Origin: Limanda limanda
Taxonomy: Eukaryota > Chordata > Actinopteri > Pleuronectiformes > Pleuronectidae
NCBI RefSeq assembly: GCF_963576545.1
Contig: NW_026870532.1
Coordinates: forward strand, 62,001-126,000
DNA length: 64,000 bases
Direction: 5' to 3'
Below, one piece after another: positions 24,061-37,000 of the stretch. Made by a program: the position numbers and the translations under genes. Numbering within the stretch: position 1 is the stretch's first letter; each line of letters begins with the position of its first letter. The notes beneath the pieces were generated by a model, which was given only the letters and a program-made list of their open reading frames with translations, did no database searches and was not told the DNA's origin.

Positions 24061-25674
24061 CAAGTCTCTCCGACCTTCACAAAAAAAGTTATTCAAGAAT
24101 ATCTCTTTCTCCTATGTGCTTTCATCCCTAACCCTAACCCTAACCCTTCCGAAAGTCGGAGAAGCTCAAGGATGGTACTGATCGATGCGCGCTACCCCAT
24201 TTAGTGGGGGCAGAGCCTACTTGCAAGTCTCTCCGACCTTCACAAAAAAAGTTATTCAAGAATATCTCTTTCTCCTATGTGCTTTCATCCCTAACCCTAA
24301 CCCTAACCCTTCCGAAAGTCGGAGAAGCTCAAGGATGGTACAGATCGATGCGCGCTACCCCATTTAGTGGGGGTAGAGCCTACTTGCAAGTCTCTCCGAC
24401 CTTCACAAAAAAAGTTATTCAAGAATATCTCCTCAGATTTGGGGGAATTTCGTCGGTCGACCTCTTCCGAAGGTCGTACAAGCTCGGGGATGGTACCAAT
24501 CGATCTGCAGGACCCAAATTAGTCCAGATGCAACCACTTTCCAAGTCTCTCCGACCTTCACAAAAAAAGTTATTCAAGAATATCTCTTTCTCCTATGTGC
24601 TTTCATCCCTAACCCTAACCCTAACCCTTCCGAAAGTCGGAGAAGCTCAAGGATGGTACCGATCGATGCGCGCTACCCCATTTAGTGGGGGTAGAGCCTA
24701 CTTGCAAGTCTCTCCGACCTTCACAAAAAAAGTTATTCAAGAATATCTCTTTCTCCTATGTGCTTTCATCCCTAACCCTAACCCTAACCCTTCCGAAAGT
24801 CGGAGAAGCTCAAGGATGGTACCGATCGATGCGCGCAACCCCATTTAGTGGGGGTAGAGCCTACTTGCAAGTCTCTCCGACCTTCACAAAAAAAGTTATT
24901 CAAGAATATCTCCTCAGATTTGGGGGAATTTCGTCGGTCGACCTCTTCCGAAGGTCGTACAAGCTCGGGGATGGTACCAATCGATCCGCAGGACCCAAAT
25001 TAGTCCAGATGCAACCACTTTCCAAGTCTCTCCGACCTTCACAAAAAAAGTTATTCAAGAATATCTCTTTCTCCTATGTGCTTTCATCCCTAACCCCAAC
25101 CCTAACCCTTCCGAAAGTCGGAGAAGCTCAAGGATGGTACCGATCGATGCGCGCTACCCCATTTAGTGGGGGTAGAGCCTACTTGCAAGTCTCTCCGACC
25201 TTCACAAAAAAAGTTATTCAAGAATATCTCTTTCTCCTATGTGCTTTCATCCCTAACCCTAACCCTAACCCTTCCGAAAGTCGGAGAAGCTCAAGGATGG
25301 TACCGATCGATGCGCGCTACCCCATTTAGTGGGGGTAGAGCCTACTTGCAAGTCTCTCCGACCTTCACAAAAAAAGTTATTCAAGAATATCTCTTTCTCC
25401 TATGTGCTTTCATCCCTAACCCTAACCCTAACCCTTCCGAAAGTCGGAGAAGCTCAAGGATGGTACCGATCGATGCGCGCTACCCCATTTAGTGGGGGTA
25501 GAGCCTACTTGCAAGTCTCTCCGACCTTCACAAAAAAAGTTATTCAAGAATATCTCTTTCTCCTATGTGCTTTCATCCCTAACCCTAACCCTAACCCTTC
25601 CGAAAGTCGGAGAAGCTCAAGGATGGTACCGATCGATGCGCGCAACCCCATTTAGTGGGGGTAGAGCCTACTTG

Positions 25675-26141
25675 CAAGTCTCTCCGACCTTCACAAAAAA
25701 AGTTATTCAAGAATATCTCCTCAGATTTGGGGGAATTTCGTCGGTCGACCTCTTTCGAAGGTCGTACAAGCTCGGGGATGGTACCAATCGATCCGCAGGA
25801 CCCAAATTAGTCCAGATGCAACCACTTTCCAAGTCTCTCCGACCTTCACAAAAAAAGTTATTCAAGAATATCTCTTTCTCCTATGTGCTTTCATCCCTAA
25901 CCCTAACCCTTCCGAAAGTCGGAGAAGCTCAAGGATGGTACCGATCGATGCGCGCTACCCCATTTAGTGGGGGTAGAGCCTACTTGCAAGTCTCTCAGAC
26001 CTTCACAAAAAAAGTTATTCAAGAATATCTCCTCAGATTTGGGGGAATTTCGTCGGTCGACCTCTTCCGAAGGTCGTACAAGCTCGGGGATGGTACCAAT
26101 CGATCCGCAGGACCCAAATTAGTCCAGATGCAACCACTTTC
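25675..26141 (+). repeat. B-a-B cassette 9 (type X)
   Basis: First cassette of H3, standard markers, followed by a TACCGA/GGCAGAG A. Confidence 0.9.
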
Positions 26142-27600
26142 CAAGTCTCTCCGACCTTCACAAAAAAAGTTATTCAAGAATATCTCTTTCTCCTATGTGC
26201 TTTCATCCCTAACCCTAACCCTAACCCTTCCGAAAGTCGGAGAAGCTCAAGGATGGTACCGATCGATGCGCGCTACCCCATTTAGTGGGGGCAGAGCCTA
26301 CTTGCAAGTCTCTCCGACCTTCACAAAAAAAGTTATTCAAGAATATCTCTTTCTCCTATGTGCTTTCATCCCTAACCCTAACCCTAACCCTTCCGAAAGT
26401 CGGAGAAGCTCAAGGATGGTACCGATCGATGCGCGCTACCCCATTTAGTGGGGGTAGAGCCTACTTGCAAGTCTCTCCGACCTTCACAAAAAAAGTTATT
26501 CAAGAATATCTCTTTCTCCTATGTGCTTTCATCCCTAACCCTAACCCTAACCCTTCCGAAAGTCGGAGAAGCTCAAGGATGGTACCGATCGATGCGCGCT
26601 ACCCCATTTAGTGGGGGTAGAGCCTACTTGCAAGTCTCTCCGACCTTCACAAAAAAAGTTATTCAAGAATATCTCTTTCTCCTATGTGCTTTCATCCCTA
26701 ACCCTAACCCTAACCCTTCCGAAAGTCGGAGAAGCTCAAGGATGGTACTGATCGATGCGCGCAACCCCATTTAGTGGGGGTAGAGCCTACTTGCAAGTCT
26801 CTCCGACCTTCACAAAAAAAGTTATTCAAGAATATCTCCTCAGATTTGGGGGAATTTCGTCGGTCGACCTCTTCCGAAGGTCGTACAAGCTCGGGGATGG
26901 TACCAATCGATCCGCAGGACCCAAATTAGTCCAGATGCAACCACTTTCCAAGTCTCTCCGACCTTCACAAAAAAAGTTATTCAAGAATATCTCTTTCTCC
27001 TATGTGCTTTCATCCCTAACCCTAACCCTAACCCTTCCGAAAGTCGGAGAAGCTCAAGGATGGTACCGATCGATGCGCGTTACCCCATTTAGTGGGGGTA
27101 GAGCCTACTTGCAAGTCTCTCCGACCTTCACAAAAAAAGTTATTCAAGAATATCTCTTTCTCCTATGTGCTTTCATCCCTAACCCTAACCCTAACCCTTC
27201 CGAAAGTCGGAGAAGCTCAAGGATGGTACCGATCGATGCGCGCAACCCCATTTAGTGGGGGTAGAGCCTACTTGCAAGTCTCTCCGACCTTCACAAAAAA
27301 AGTTATTCAAGAATATCTCTTTCTCCTATGTGCTTTCATCCCTAACCCTAACCCTAACCCTTCCGAAAGTCGGAGAAGCTCAAAGATGGTACCGATCGAT
27401 GCGCGCTACCCCATTTAGTGGGGGTAGAGCCTACTTGCAAGTCTCTCCGACCTTCACAAAAAAAGTTATTCAAGAATATCTCTTTCTCCTATGTGCTTTC
27501 ATCCCTAACCCTAACCCTAACCCTTCCAAAAGTCGGAGAAGCTCAAGGATGGTACCGATCGATGTGCGCAACCCCATTTAGTGGGGGTAGAGCCTACTTG

Positions 27601-28067
27601 CAAGTCTCTCCGACCTTCACAAAAAAAGTTATTCAAGAATATCTCCTCAGATTTGGGGGAATTTCGTCGGTCGACCTCTTTCGAAGGTCGTACAAGCTCG
27701 GGGATGGTACCAATCGATCCGCAGGACCCAAATTAGTCCAGATGCAACCACTTTCCAAGTCTCTCCGACCTTCACAAAAAAAGTTATTCAAGAATATCTC
27801 TTTCTCCTATGTGCTTTCATCCCTAACCCTAACCCTTCCGAAAGTCGGAGAAGCTCAAGGATGGTACCGATCGATGCGCGCTACCCCATTTAGTGGGGGT
27901 AGAGCCTACTTGCAAGTCTCTCAGACCTTCACAAAAAAAGTTATTCAAGAATATCTCCTCAGATTTGGGGGAATTTCGTCGGTCGACCTCTTCCGAAGGT
28001 CGTACAAGCTCGGGGATGGTACCAATCGATCCGCAGGACCCAAATTAGTCCAGATGCAACCACTTTC
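27601..28067 (+). repeat. B-a-B cassette 10 (type Y)
   Basis: Second cassette of H3, followed by a TACTGA/GGCAGAG A and preceded by a GATGTGCGC A. Confidence 0.9.
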
Positions 28068-28230
28068 CAAGTCTCTCCGACCTTCACAAAAAAAGTTATT
28101 CAAGAATATCTCTTTCTCCTATGTGCTTTCATCCCTAACCCTAACCCTAACCCTTCCGAAAGTCGGAGAAGCTCAAGGATGGTACTGATCGATGCGCGCT
28201 ACCCCATTTAGTGGGGGCAGAGCCTACTTG

Positions 28231-30800
28231 CAAGTCTCTCCGACCTTCACAAAAAAAGTTATTCAAGAATATCTCTTTCTCCTATGTGCTTTCATCCCTA
28301 ACCCTAACCCTAACCCTTCCGAAAGTCGGAGAAGCTCAAGGATGGTACAGATCGATGCGCGCTACCCCATTTAGTGGGGGTAGAGCCTACTTGCAAGTCT
28401 CTCCGACCTTCACAAAAAAAGTTATTCAAGAATATCTCTTTCTCCTATGTGCTTTCATCCCTAACCCTAACCCTAACCCTTCCGAAAGTCGGAGAAGCTC
28501 AAGGATGGTACCGATCGATGCGCGCTACCCCATTTAGTGGGGGTAGAGCCTACTTGCAAGTCTCTCCGACCTTCACAAAAAAAGTTATTCAAGAATATCT
28601 CTTTCTCCTATGTGCTTTCATCCCTAACCCTAACCCTAACCCTTCCGAAAGTCGGAGAAGCTCAAGGATGGTACCGATCGATGCGCGCAACCCCATTTAG
28701 TGGGGGTAGAGCCTACTTGCAAGTCTCTCAGATCTTCACAAAAAAAGTTATTCAAGAATATCTCCTCAGATTTGGGGGAATTTCGTCGGTCGACCTCTTC
28801 CGAAGGTCGTACAAGCTCGGGGATGGTACCAATCGATCCGCAGGACCCAAATTAGTCCAGATGCAACCACTTTCCAAGTCTCTCCGACCTTCACAAAAAA
28901 AGTTATTCAAGAATATCTCTTTCTCCTATGTGCTTTCATCCCTAACCCTAACCCTAACCCTTCCGAAAGTCGGAGAAGCTCAAGGATGGTACCGATCGAT
29001 GCGCGTTACCCCATTTAGTGGGGGTAGAGCCTACTTGCAAGTCTCTCCGACCTTCACAAAAAAAGTTATTCAAGAATATCTCTTTCTCCTATGTGCTTTC
29101 ATCCCTAACCCTAACCCTAACCCTTCCGAAAGTCGGAGAAGCTCAAGGATGGTACCGATCGATGCGCGCAACCCCATTTAGTGGGGGTAGAGCCTACTTG
29201 CAAGTCTCTCCGACCTTCACAAAAAAAGTTATTCAAGAATATCTCTTTCTCCTATGTGCTTTCATCCCTAACCCTAACCCTAACCCTTCCGAAAGTCGGA
29301 GAAGCTCAAGGATGGTACCGATCGATGCGCGCTACCCCATTTAGTGGGGGTAGAGCCTACTTGCAAGTCTCTCCGACCTTCACAAAAAAAGTTATTCAAG
29401 AATATCTCTTTCTCCTATGTGCTTTCATCCCTAACCCTAACCCTAACCCTTCCGAAAGTCGGAGAAGCTCAAGGATGGTACTGATCGATGCGCGCAACCC
29501 CATTTAGTGGGGGTAGAGCCTACTTGCAAGTCTCTCCGACCTTCACAAAAAAAGTTATTCAAGAATATCTCCTCAGATTTGGGGGAATTTCGTCGGTCGA
29601 CCTCTTCCGAAGGTCGTACAAGCTCGGGGATGGTACCAATCGATCCGCAGGACCCAAATTAGTCCAGATGCAACCACTTTCCAAGTCTCTCCGACCTTCA
29701 CAAAAAAAGTTATTCAAGAATATCTCTTTCTCCTATGTGCTTTCATCCCTAACCCTAACCCTAACCCTTCCGAAAGTCGGAGAAGCTCAAGGATGGTACC
29801 GATCGATGCGCGCAACCCCATTTAGTGGGGGTAGAGCCTACTTGCAAGTCTCTCCGACCTTCACAAAAAAAGTTATTCAAGAATATCTCTTTCTCCTATG
29901 TGCTTTCATCCCTAACCCTAACCCTAACCCTTCCGAAAGTCGGAGAAGCTCAAAGATGGTACCGATCGATGCGCGCTACCCCATTTAGTGGGGGTAGAGC
30001 CTACTTGCAAGTCTCTCCGACCTTCACAAAAAAAGTTATTCAAGAATATCTCTTTCTCCTATGTGCTTTCATCCCTAACCCTAACCCTAACCCTTCCGAA
30101 AGTCGGAGAAGCTCAAGGATGGTACCGATCGATGTGCGCAACCCCATTTAGTGGGGGTAGAGCCTACTTGCAAGTCTCTCCGACCTTCACAAAAAAAGTT
30201 ATTCAAGAATATCTCCTCAGATTTGGGGGAATTTCGTCGGTCGACCTCTTTCGAAGGTCGTACAAGCTCGGGGATGGTACCAATCGATCCGCAGGACCCA
30301 AATTAGTCCAGATGCAACCACTTTCCAAGTCTCTCCGACCTTCACAAAAAAAGTTATTCAAGAATATCTCTTTCTCCTATGTGCTTTCATCCCTAACCCT
30401 AACCCTTCCGAAAGTCGGAGAAGCTCAAGGATGGTACCGATCGATGCGCGCTACCCCATTTAGTGGGGGTAGAGCCTACTTGCAAGTCTCTCAGACCTTC
30501 ACAAAAAAAGTTATTCAAGAATATCTCCTCAGATTTGGGGGAATTTCGTCGGTCGACCTCTTCCGAAGGTCGTACAAGCTCGGGGATGGTACCAATCGAT
30601 CCGCAGGACCCAAATTAGTCCAGATGCAACCACTTTCCAAGTCTCTCCGACCTTCACAAAAAAAGTTATTCAAGAATATCTCTTTCTCCTATGTGCTTTC
30701 ATCCCTAACCCTAACCCTAACCCTTCCGAAAGTCGGAGAAGCTCAAGGATGGTACTGATCGATGCGCGCTACCCCATTTAGTGGGGGCAGAGCCTACTTG
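28231..30800 (+). repeat. Higher-order repeat K1 (2570 bp, 16 monomers)
   Basis: It retains only the Y cassette and the A run leading to it. That run has three A (GCGCAACC, CAAAGATGG, GATGTGCGC) where H has four. It carries CAGATCTTC near 28728, a private change of the CAGACC marker. It is interpreted as an H-type repeat that lost its X half by unequal exchange. Confidence 0.82.
30171..30637 (+). repeat. B-a-B cassette 11 (type Y)
   Basis: Cassette of K1, followed by a TACTGA/GGCAGAG A; all core markers are present. Confidence 0.9.
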
Positions 30801-33207
30801 CAAGTCTCTCCGACCTTCACAAAAAAAGTTATTCAAGAATATCTCTTTCTCCTATGTGCTTTCATCCCTAACCCTAACCCTAACCCTTCCGAAAGTCGGA
30901 GAAGCTCAAGGATGGTACCGATCGATGCGCGCTACCCCATTTAGTGGGGGTAGAGCCTACTTGCAAGTCTCTCCGACCTTCACAAAAAAAGTTATTCAAG
31001 AATATCTCTTTCTCCTATGTGCTTTCATCCCTAACCCTAACCCTAACCCTTCCGAAAGTCGGAGAAGCTCAAGGATGGTACCGATCGATGCGCGCTACCC
31101 CATTTAGTGGGGGTAGAGCCTACTTGCAAGTCTCTCCGACCTTCACAAAAAAAGTTATTCAAGAATATCTCTTTCTCCTATGTGCTTTCATCCCTAACCC
31201 TAACCCTAACCCTTCCGAAAGTCGGAGAAGCTCAAGGATGGTACCGATCGATGCGCGCAACCCCATTTAGTGGGGGTAGAGCCTACTTGCAAGTCTCTCA
31301 GACCTTCACAAAAAAAGTTATTCAAGAATATCTCCTCAGATTTGGGGGAATTTCGTCGGTCGACCTCTTCCGAAGGTCGTACAAGCTCGGGGATGGTACC
31401 AATCGATCCGCAGGACCCAAATTAGTCCAGATGCAACCACTTTCCAAGTCTCTCCGACCTTCACAAAAAAAGTTATTCAAGAATATCTCTTTCTCCTATG
31501 TGCTTTCATCCCTAACCCTAACCCTAACCCTTCCGAAAGTCGGAGAAGCTCAAGGATGGTACCGATCGATGCGCGTTACCCCATTTAGTGGGGGTAGAGC
31601 CTACTTGCAAGTCTCTCCGACCTTCACAAAAAAAGTTATTCAAGAATATCTCTTTCTCCTATGTGCTTTCATCCCTAACCCTAACCCTAACCCTTCCGAA
31701 AGTCGGAGAAGCTCAAGGATGGTACCGATCGATGCGCGCAACCCCATTTAGTGGGGGTAGAGCCTACTTGCAAGTCTCTCCGACCTTCACAAAAAAAGTT
31801 ATTCAAGAATATCTCTTTCTCCTATGTGCTTTCATCCCTAACCCTAACCCTAACCCTTCCGAAAGTCGGAGAAGCTCAAGGATGGTACCGATCGATGCGC
31901 GCTACCCCATTTAGTGGGGGTAGAGCCTACTTGCAAGTCTCTCCGACCTTCACAAAAAAAGTTATTCAAGAATATCTCTTTCTCCTATGTGCTTTCATCC
32001 CTAACCCTAACCCTAACCCTTCCGAAAGTCGGAGAAGCTCAAGGATGGTACTGATCGATGCGCGCAACCCCATTTAGTGGGGGTAGAGCCTACTTGCAAG
32101 TCTCTCCGACCTTCACAAAAAAAGTTATTCAAGAATATCTCCTCAGATTTGGGGGAATTTCGTCGGTCGACCTCTTCCGAAGGTCGTACAAGCTCGGGGA
32201 TGGTACCAATCGATCCGCAGGACCCAAATTAGTCCAGATGCAACCACTTTCCAAGTCTCTCCGACCTTCACAAAAAAAGTTATTCAAGAATATCTCTTTC
32301 TCCTATGTGCTTTCATCCCTAACCCTAACCCTAACCCTTCCGAAAGTCGGAGAAGCTCAAGGATGGTACCGATCGATGCGCGTTACCCCATTTAGTGGGG
32401 GTAGAGCCTACTTGCAAGTCTCTCCGACCTTCACAAAAAAAGTTATTCAAGAATATCTCTTTCTCCTATGTGCTTTCATCCCTAACCCTAACCCTAACCC
32501 TTCCGAAAGTCGGAGAAGCTCAAGGATGGTACCGATCGATGCGCGCAACCCCATTTAGTGGGGGTAGAGCCTACTTGCAAGTCTCTCCGACCTTCACAAA
32601 AAAAGTTATTCAAGAATATCTCCTCAGATTTGGGGGAATTTCGTCGGTCGACCTCTTTCGAAGGTCGTACAAGCTCGGGGATGGTACCAATCGATCCGCA
32701 GGACCCAAATTAGTCCAGATGCAACCACTTTCCAAGTCTCTCCGACCTTCACAAAAAAAGTTATTCAAGAATATCTCTTTCTCCTATGTGCTTTCATCCC
32801 TAACCCTAACCCTTCCGAAAGTCGGAGAAGCTCAAGGATGGTACCGATCGATGCGCGCTACCCCATTTAGTGGGGGTAGAGCCTACTTGCAAGTCTCTCA
32901 GACCTTCACAAAAAAAGTTATTCAAGAATATCTCCTCAGATTTGGGGGAATTTCGTCGGTCGACCTCTTCCGAAGGTCGTACAAGCTCGGGGATGGTACC
33001 AATCGATCCGCAGGACCCAAATTAGTCCAGATGCAACCACTTTCCAAGTCTCTCCGACCTTCACAAAAAAAGTTATTCAAGAATATCTCTTTCTCCTATG
33101 TGCTTTCATCCCTAACCCTAACCCTAACCCTTCCGAAAGTCGGAGAAGCTCAAGGATGGTACTGATCGATGCGCGCTACCCCATTTAGTGGGGGCAGAGC
33201 CTACTTG
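30801..33207 (+). repeat. Higher-order repeat K2 (2407 bp, 15 monomers)
   Basis: It is K1 minus one A. The A run before the Y cassette is now two monomers long (GCGCGTTACC then GCGCAACC), with the CAAAGATGG and GATGTGCGC monomers missing. It contains 11 A and 4 B. Confidence 0.82.
32578..33044 (+). repeat. B-a-B cassette 12 (type Y)
   Basis: Cassette of K2, followed by a TACTGA/GGCAGAG A. It is preceded by a plain GCGCAACC A rather than the GATGTGCGC A seen before cassettes 6, 8, 10 and 11. Confidence 0.9.
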
Positions 33208-34014
33208 CAAGTCTCTCCGACCTTCACAAAAAAAGTTATTCAAGAATATCTCTTTCTCCTATGTGCTTTCATCCCTAACCCTAACCCTAACCCTTCCGAA
33301 AGTCGGAGAAGCTCAAGGATGGTACCGATCGATGCGCGCTACCCCATTTAGTGGGGGTAGAGCCTACTTGCAAGTCTCTCCGACCTTCACAAAAAAAGTT
33401 ATTCAAGAATATCTCTTTCTCCTATGTGCTTTCATCCCTAACCCTAACCCTAACCCTTCCGAAAGTCGGAGAAGCTCAAGGATGGTACCGATCGATGCGC
33501 GCTACCCCATTTAGTGGGGGTAGAGCCTACTTGCAAGTCTCTCCGACCTTCACAAAAAAAGTTATTCAAGAATATCTCTTTCTCCTATGTGCTTTCATCC
33601 CTAACCCTAACCCTAACCCTTCCGAAAGTCGGAGAAGCTCAAGGATGGTACCGATCGATGCGCGCAACCCCATTTAGTGGGGGTAGAGCCTACTTGCAAG
33701 TCTCTCAGACCTTCACAAAAAAAGTTATTCAAGAATATCTCCTCAGATTTGGGGGAATTTCGTCGGTCGACCTCTTCCGAAGGTCGTACAAGCTCGGGGA
33801 TGGTACCAATCGATCCGCAGGACCCAAATTAGTCCAGATGCAACCACTTTCCAAGTCTCTCCGACCTTCACAAAAAAAGTTATTCAAGAATATCTCTTTC
33901 TCCTATGTGCTTTCATCCCTAACCCTAACCCTAACCCTTCCGAAAGTCGGAGAAGCTCAAGGATGGTACCGATCGATGCGCGTTACCCCATTTAGTGGGG
34001 GTAGAGCCTACTTG
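33208..34014 (+). repeat. Partial K3, end of the H/K domain
   Basis: It begins like K1 and K2, with two A, then A-B(CAGACC)-A(GCGCGTTACC). After about 34014 the order diverges into AAB trimers with a GTAATTC B (34206). This marks the right border of the cassette-rich domain. Confidence 0.75.
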
Positions 34015-37000
34015 CAAGTCTCTCCGACCTTCACAAAAAAAGTTATTCAAGAATATCTCTTTCTCCTATGTGCTTTCATCCCTAACCCTAACCCTAACCC
34101 TTCCGAAAGTCGGAGAAGCTCAAGGATGGTACCGATCGATGCGCGCAACCCCATTTAGTGGGGGTAGAGCCTACTTGCAAGTCTCTCCGACCTTCACAAA
34201 AAAAGTAATTCAAGAATATCTCCTCAGATTTGGGGGAATTTCGTCGGTCGACCTCTTCCGAAGGTCGTACAAGCTCGGGGATGGTACCAATCGATCCGCA
34301 GGACCCAAATTAGTCCAGATGCAACCACTTTCCAAGTCTCTCCGACCTTCACAAAAAAAGTTATTCAAGAATATCTCTTTCTCCTATGTGCTTTCATCCC
34401 AAACCCTAACCCTAACCCTTCCGAAAGTCGGAGAAGCTCAAGGATGGTACCGATCGATGCGCGCTACCCCATTTAGTGGGGGTAGAGCCTACTTGCAAGT
34501 CTCTCCGACCTTCACAAAAAAAGTTATTCAAGAATATCTCTTTCTCCTATGTGCTTTCATCCCTAACCCTAACCCTAACCCTTCCGAAAGTCGGAGAAGC
34601 TCAAGGATGGTACCGATCGATGCGCGCAACCCCATTTAGTGGGGGTAGAGCCTACTTGCAAGTCTCTCCGACCTTCACAAAAAAAGTTATTCAAGAATAT
34701 CTCCTCAGATTTGGGGGAATTTCGTCGGTCGACCTCTTCCGAAGGTCGTACAAGCTCGGGGATGGTACCAATCGATCCGCAAGACCCAAATTAGTCCAGA
34801 TGCAACCACTTTCCAAGTCTCTCCGACCTTCACAAAAAAAGTTATTCAAGAATATCTCTTTCTCCTATGTGCTTTCATCCCTAACCCTAACCCTAACCCT
34901 TCCAAAAGTCGGAGAAGCTCAAGGATGGTACCGATCGATGCGCGCTACCCCATTTAGTGGGGGTAGAGCCTACTTGCAAGTCTCTCCGACCTTCACAAAA
35001 AAAGTTATTCAAGAATATCTCCTCAGATTTGGGGGAATTTCGTCGGTCGACCTCTTCCGAAGGTCGTACAAGCTCGGGGATGGTACCAATCGATCCGCAG
35101 GACCCAAATTAGTCCAGATGCAACCACTTTCCAAGTCTCTCCGACCTTCACAAAAAAAGTTATTCAAGAATATCTCTTTCTCCTATGTGCTTTCATCCCT
35201 AACCCTAACCCTAACCCTTCCGAAAGTCGGAGAAGCTCAAGGATGGTACCGATCGATGCGCGCTACCCCATTTAGTGGGGGTAAAGCCTACTTGCAAGTC
35301 TCTCCGACCTTCACAAAAAAAGTTATTCAAGAATATCTCTTTCTCCTATGTGCTTTCATCCCTAACCCTAACCCTAACCCTTCCGAAAGTCGGAGAAGCT
35401 CAAGGATGGTACCGATCGATGCGCGCAACCCCATTTAGTGGGGGTAGAGCCTACTTGCAAGTCTCTCCGACCTTCACAAAAAAAGTTATTCAAGAATATC
35501 TCCTCAGATTTGGGGGAATTTCGTCGGTCGACCTCTTCCGAAGGTCGTACAAGCTCGGGGATGGTACCAATCGATCCGCAGGACCCAAATTAGTCCAGAT
35601 GCAACCACTTTCCAAGTCTCTCCGACCTTCACAAAAAAAGTTATTCAAGAATATCTCTTTCTCCTATGTGCTTTCATCCCTAACCCTAACCCTAACCCTT
35701 CCGAAAGTCGGAGAAGCTCAAGGATGGTACCGATCGATGCGCGCTACCCCATTTAGTGGGGGTAGAGCCTACTTGCAAGTCTCTCCGACCTTCACAAAAA
35801 AAGTTATTCAAGAATATCTCTTTCTCCTATGTGCTTTCATCCCTAACCCTAACCCTAACCCTTCCGAAAGTCGGAGAAGCTCAAGGATGGTACCGATCGA
35901 TGCGCGCTACCCCATTTAGTGGGGGTAGAGCCTACTTGCAAGTCTCTCTGACCTTCACAAAAAAAGTTATTCAAGAATATCTCTTTCTCCTATGTGCTTT
36001 CATCCCTAACCCTAACCCTAACCCTTCCGAAAGTCGGAGAAGCTCAAGGATGGTACCGATCGATGCGCGCTACCACATTTAGTGGGGGTAGAGCCTACTT
36101 GCAAGTCTCTCCGACCTTCACAAAAAAAGTTATTCAAGAATATCTCTTTCTCCTATGTGCTTTCATCCCTAACCCTAACCCTAACCCTTCCGAAAGTCGG
36201 AGAAGCTCAAGGATGGTACCGATCGATGCGCGCAACCCCATTTAGTGGGGGTAGAGCCTACTTGCAAGTCTCTCCGACCTTCACAAAAAAAGTAATTCAA
36301 GAATATCTCCTCAGATTTGGGGGAATTTCGTCGGTCGACCTCTTCCGAAGGTCGTACAAGCTCGGGGATGGTACCAATCGATCCGCAGGACCCAAATTAG
36401 TCCAGATGCAACCACTTTCCAAGTCTCTCCGACCTTCACAAAAAAAGTTATTCAAGAATATCTCTTTCTCCTATGTGCTTTCATCCCTAACCCTAACCCT
36501 AACCCTTCCGAAAGTCGGAGAAGCTCAAGGATGGTACCGATCGATGCGCGCTACCCCATTTAGTGGGGGTAGAGCCTACTTGCAAGTCTCTCCGACCTTC
36601 ACAAAAAAAGTTATTCAAGAATATCTCTTTCTCCTATGTGCTTTCATCCCTAACCCTAACCCTAACCCTTCCGAAAGTCGGAGAAGCTCAAGGATGGTAC
36701 CGATCGATGCGCGCAACCCCATTTAGTGGGGGTAGAGCCTACTTGCAAGTCTCTCCGACCTTCACAAAAAAAGTTATTCAAGAATATCTCCTCAGATTTG
36801 GGGGAATTTCGTCGGTCGACCTCTTTCGAAGGTCGTACAAGCTCGGGGATGGTACCAATCGATCCGCAGGACCCAAATTAGTCCAGATGCAACCACTTTC
36901 CAAGTCTCTCCGACCTTCACAAAAAAAGTTATTCAAGAATATCTCTTTCTCCTATGTGCTTTCATCCCTAACCCTAACCCTAACCCTTCCGAAAGTCGGA

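Larger units (their letters stand above)
20217..24223 (+). repeat. Higher-order repeat H2 (4007 bp, 25 monomers)
   Basis: Markers match H1 at +5621 and H3 at -4007: CTGCAG (20498), TACTGATCG (about 22739), GCGCGTTACC, CTCAAAGATGG and GATGTGCGC. It shares CCTTCCAAAAGTC (near 23518) with H3 but not with H1, so H2 and H3 are the more recent pair. Confidence 0.9.
24224..28230 (+). repeat. Higher-order repeat H3 (4007 bp, 25 monomers)
   Basis: It is directly tandem with H2. CTGCAG (24505), CCAAAAGTC (near 27525) and the rare GGTACAGATCG (24341, and again at 28348 just past the end) recur at exactly 4007 bp. The extra GGTACAGATCG in the flanking monomer indicates that the duplicated unit boundary extends slightly into the next repeat. 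Confidence 0.9.
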
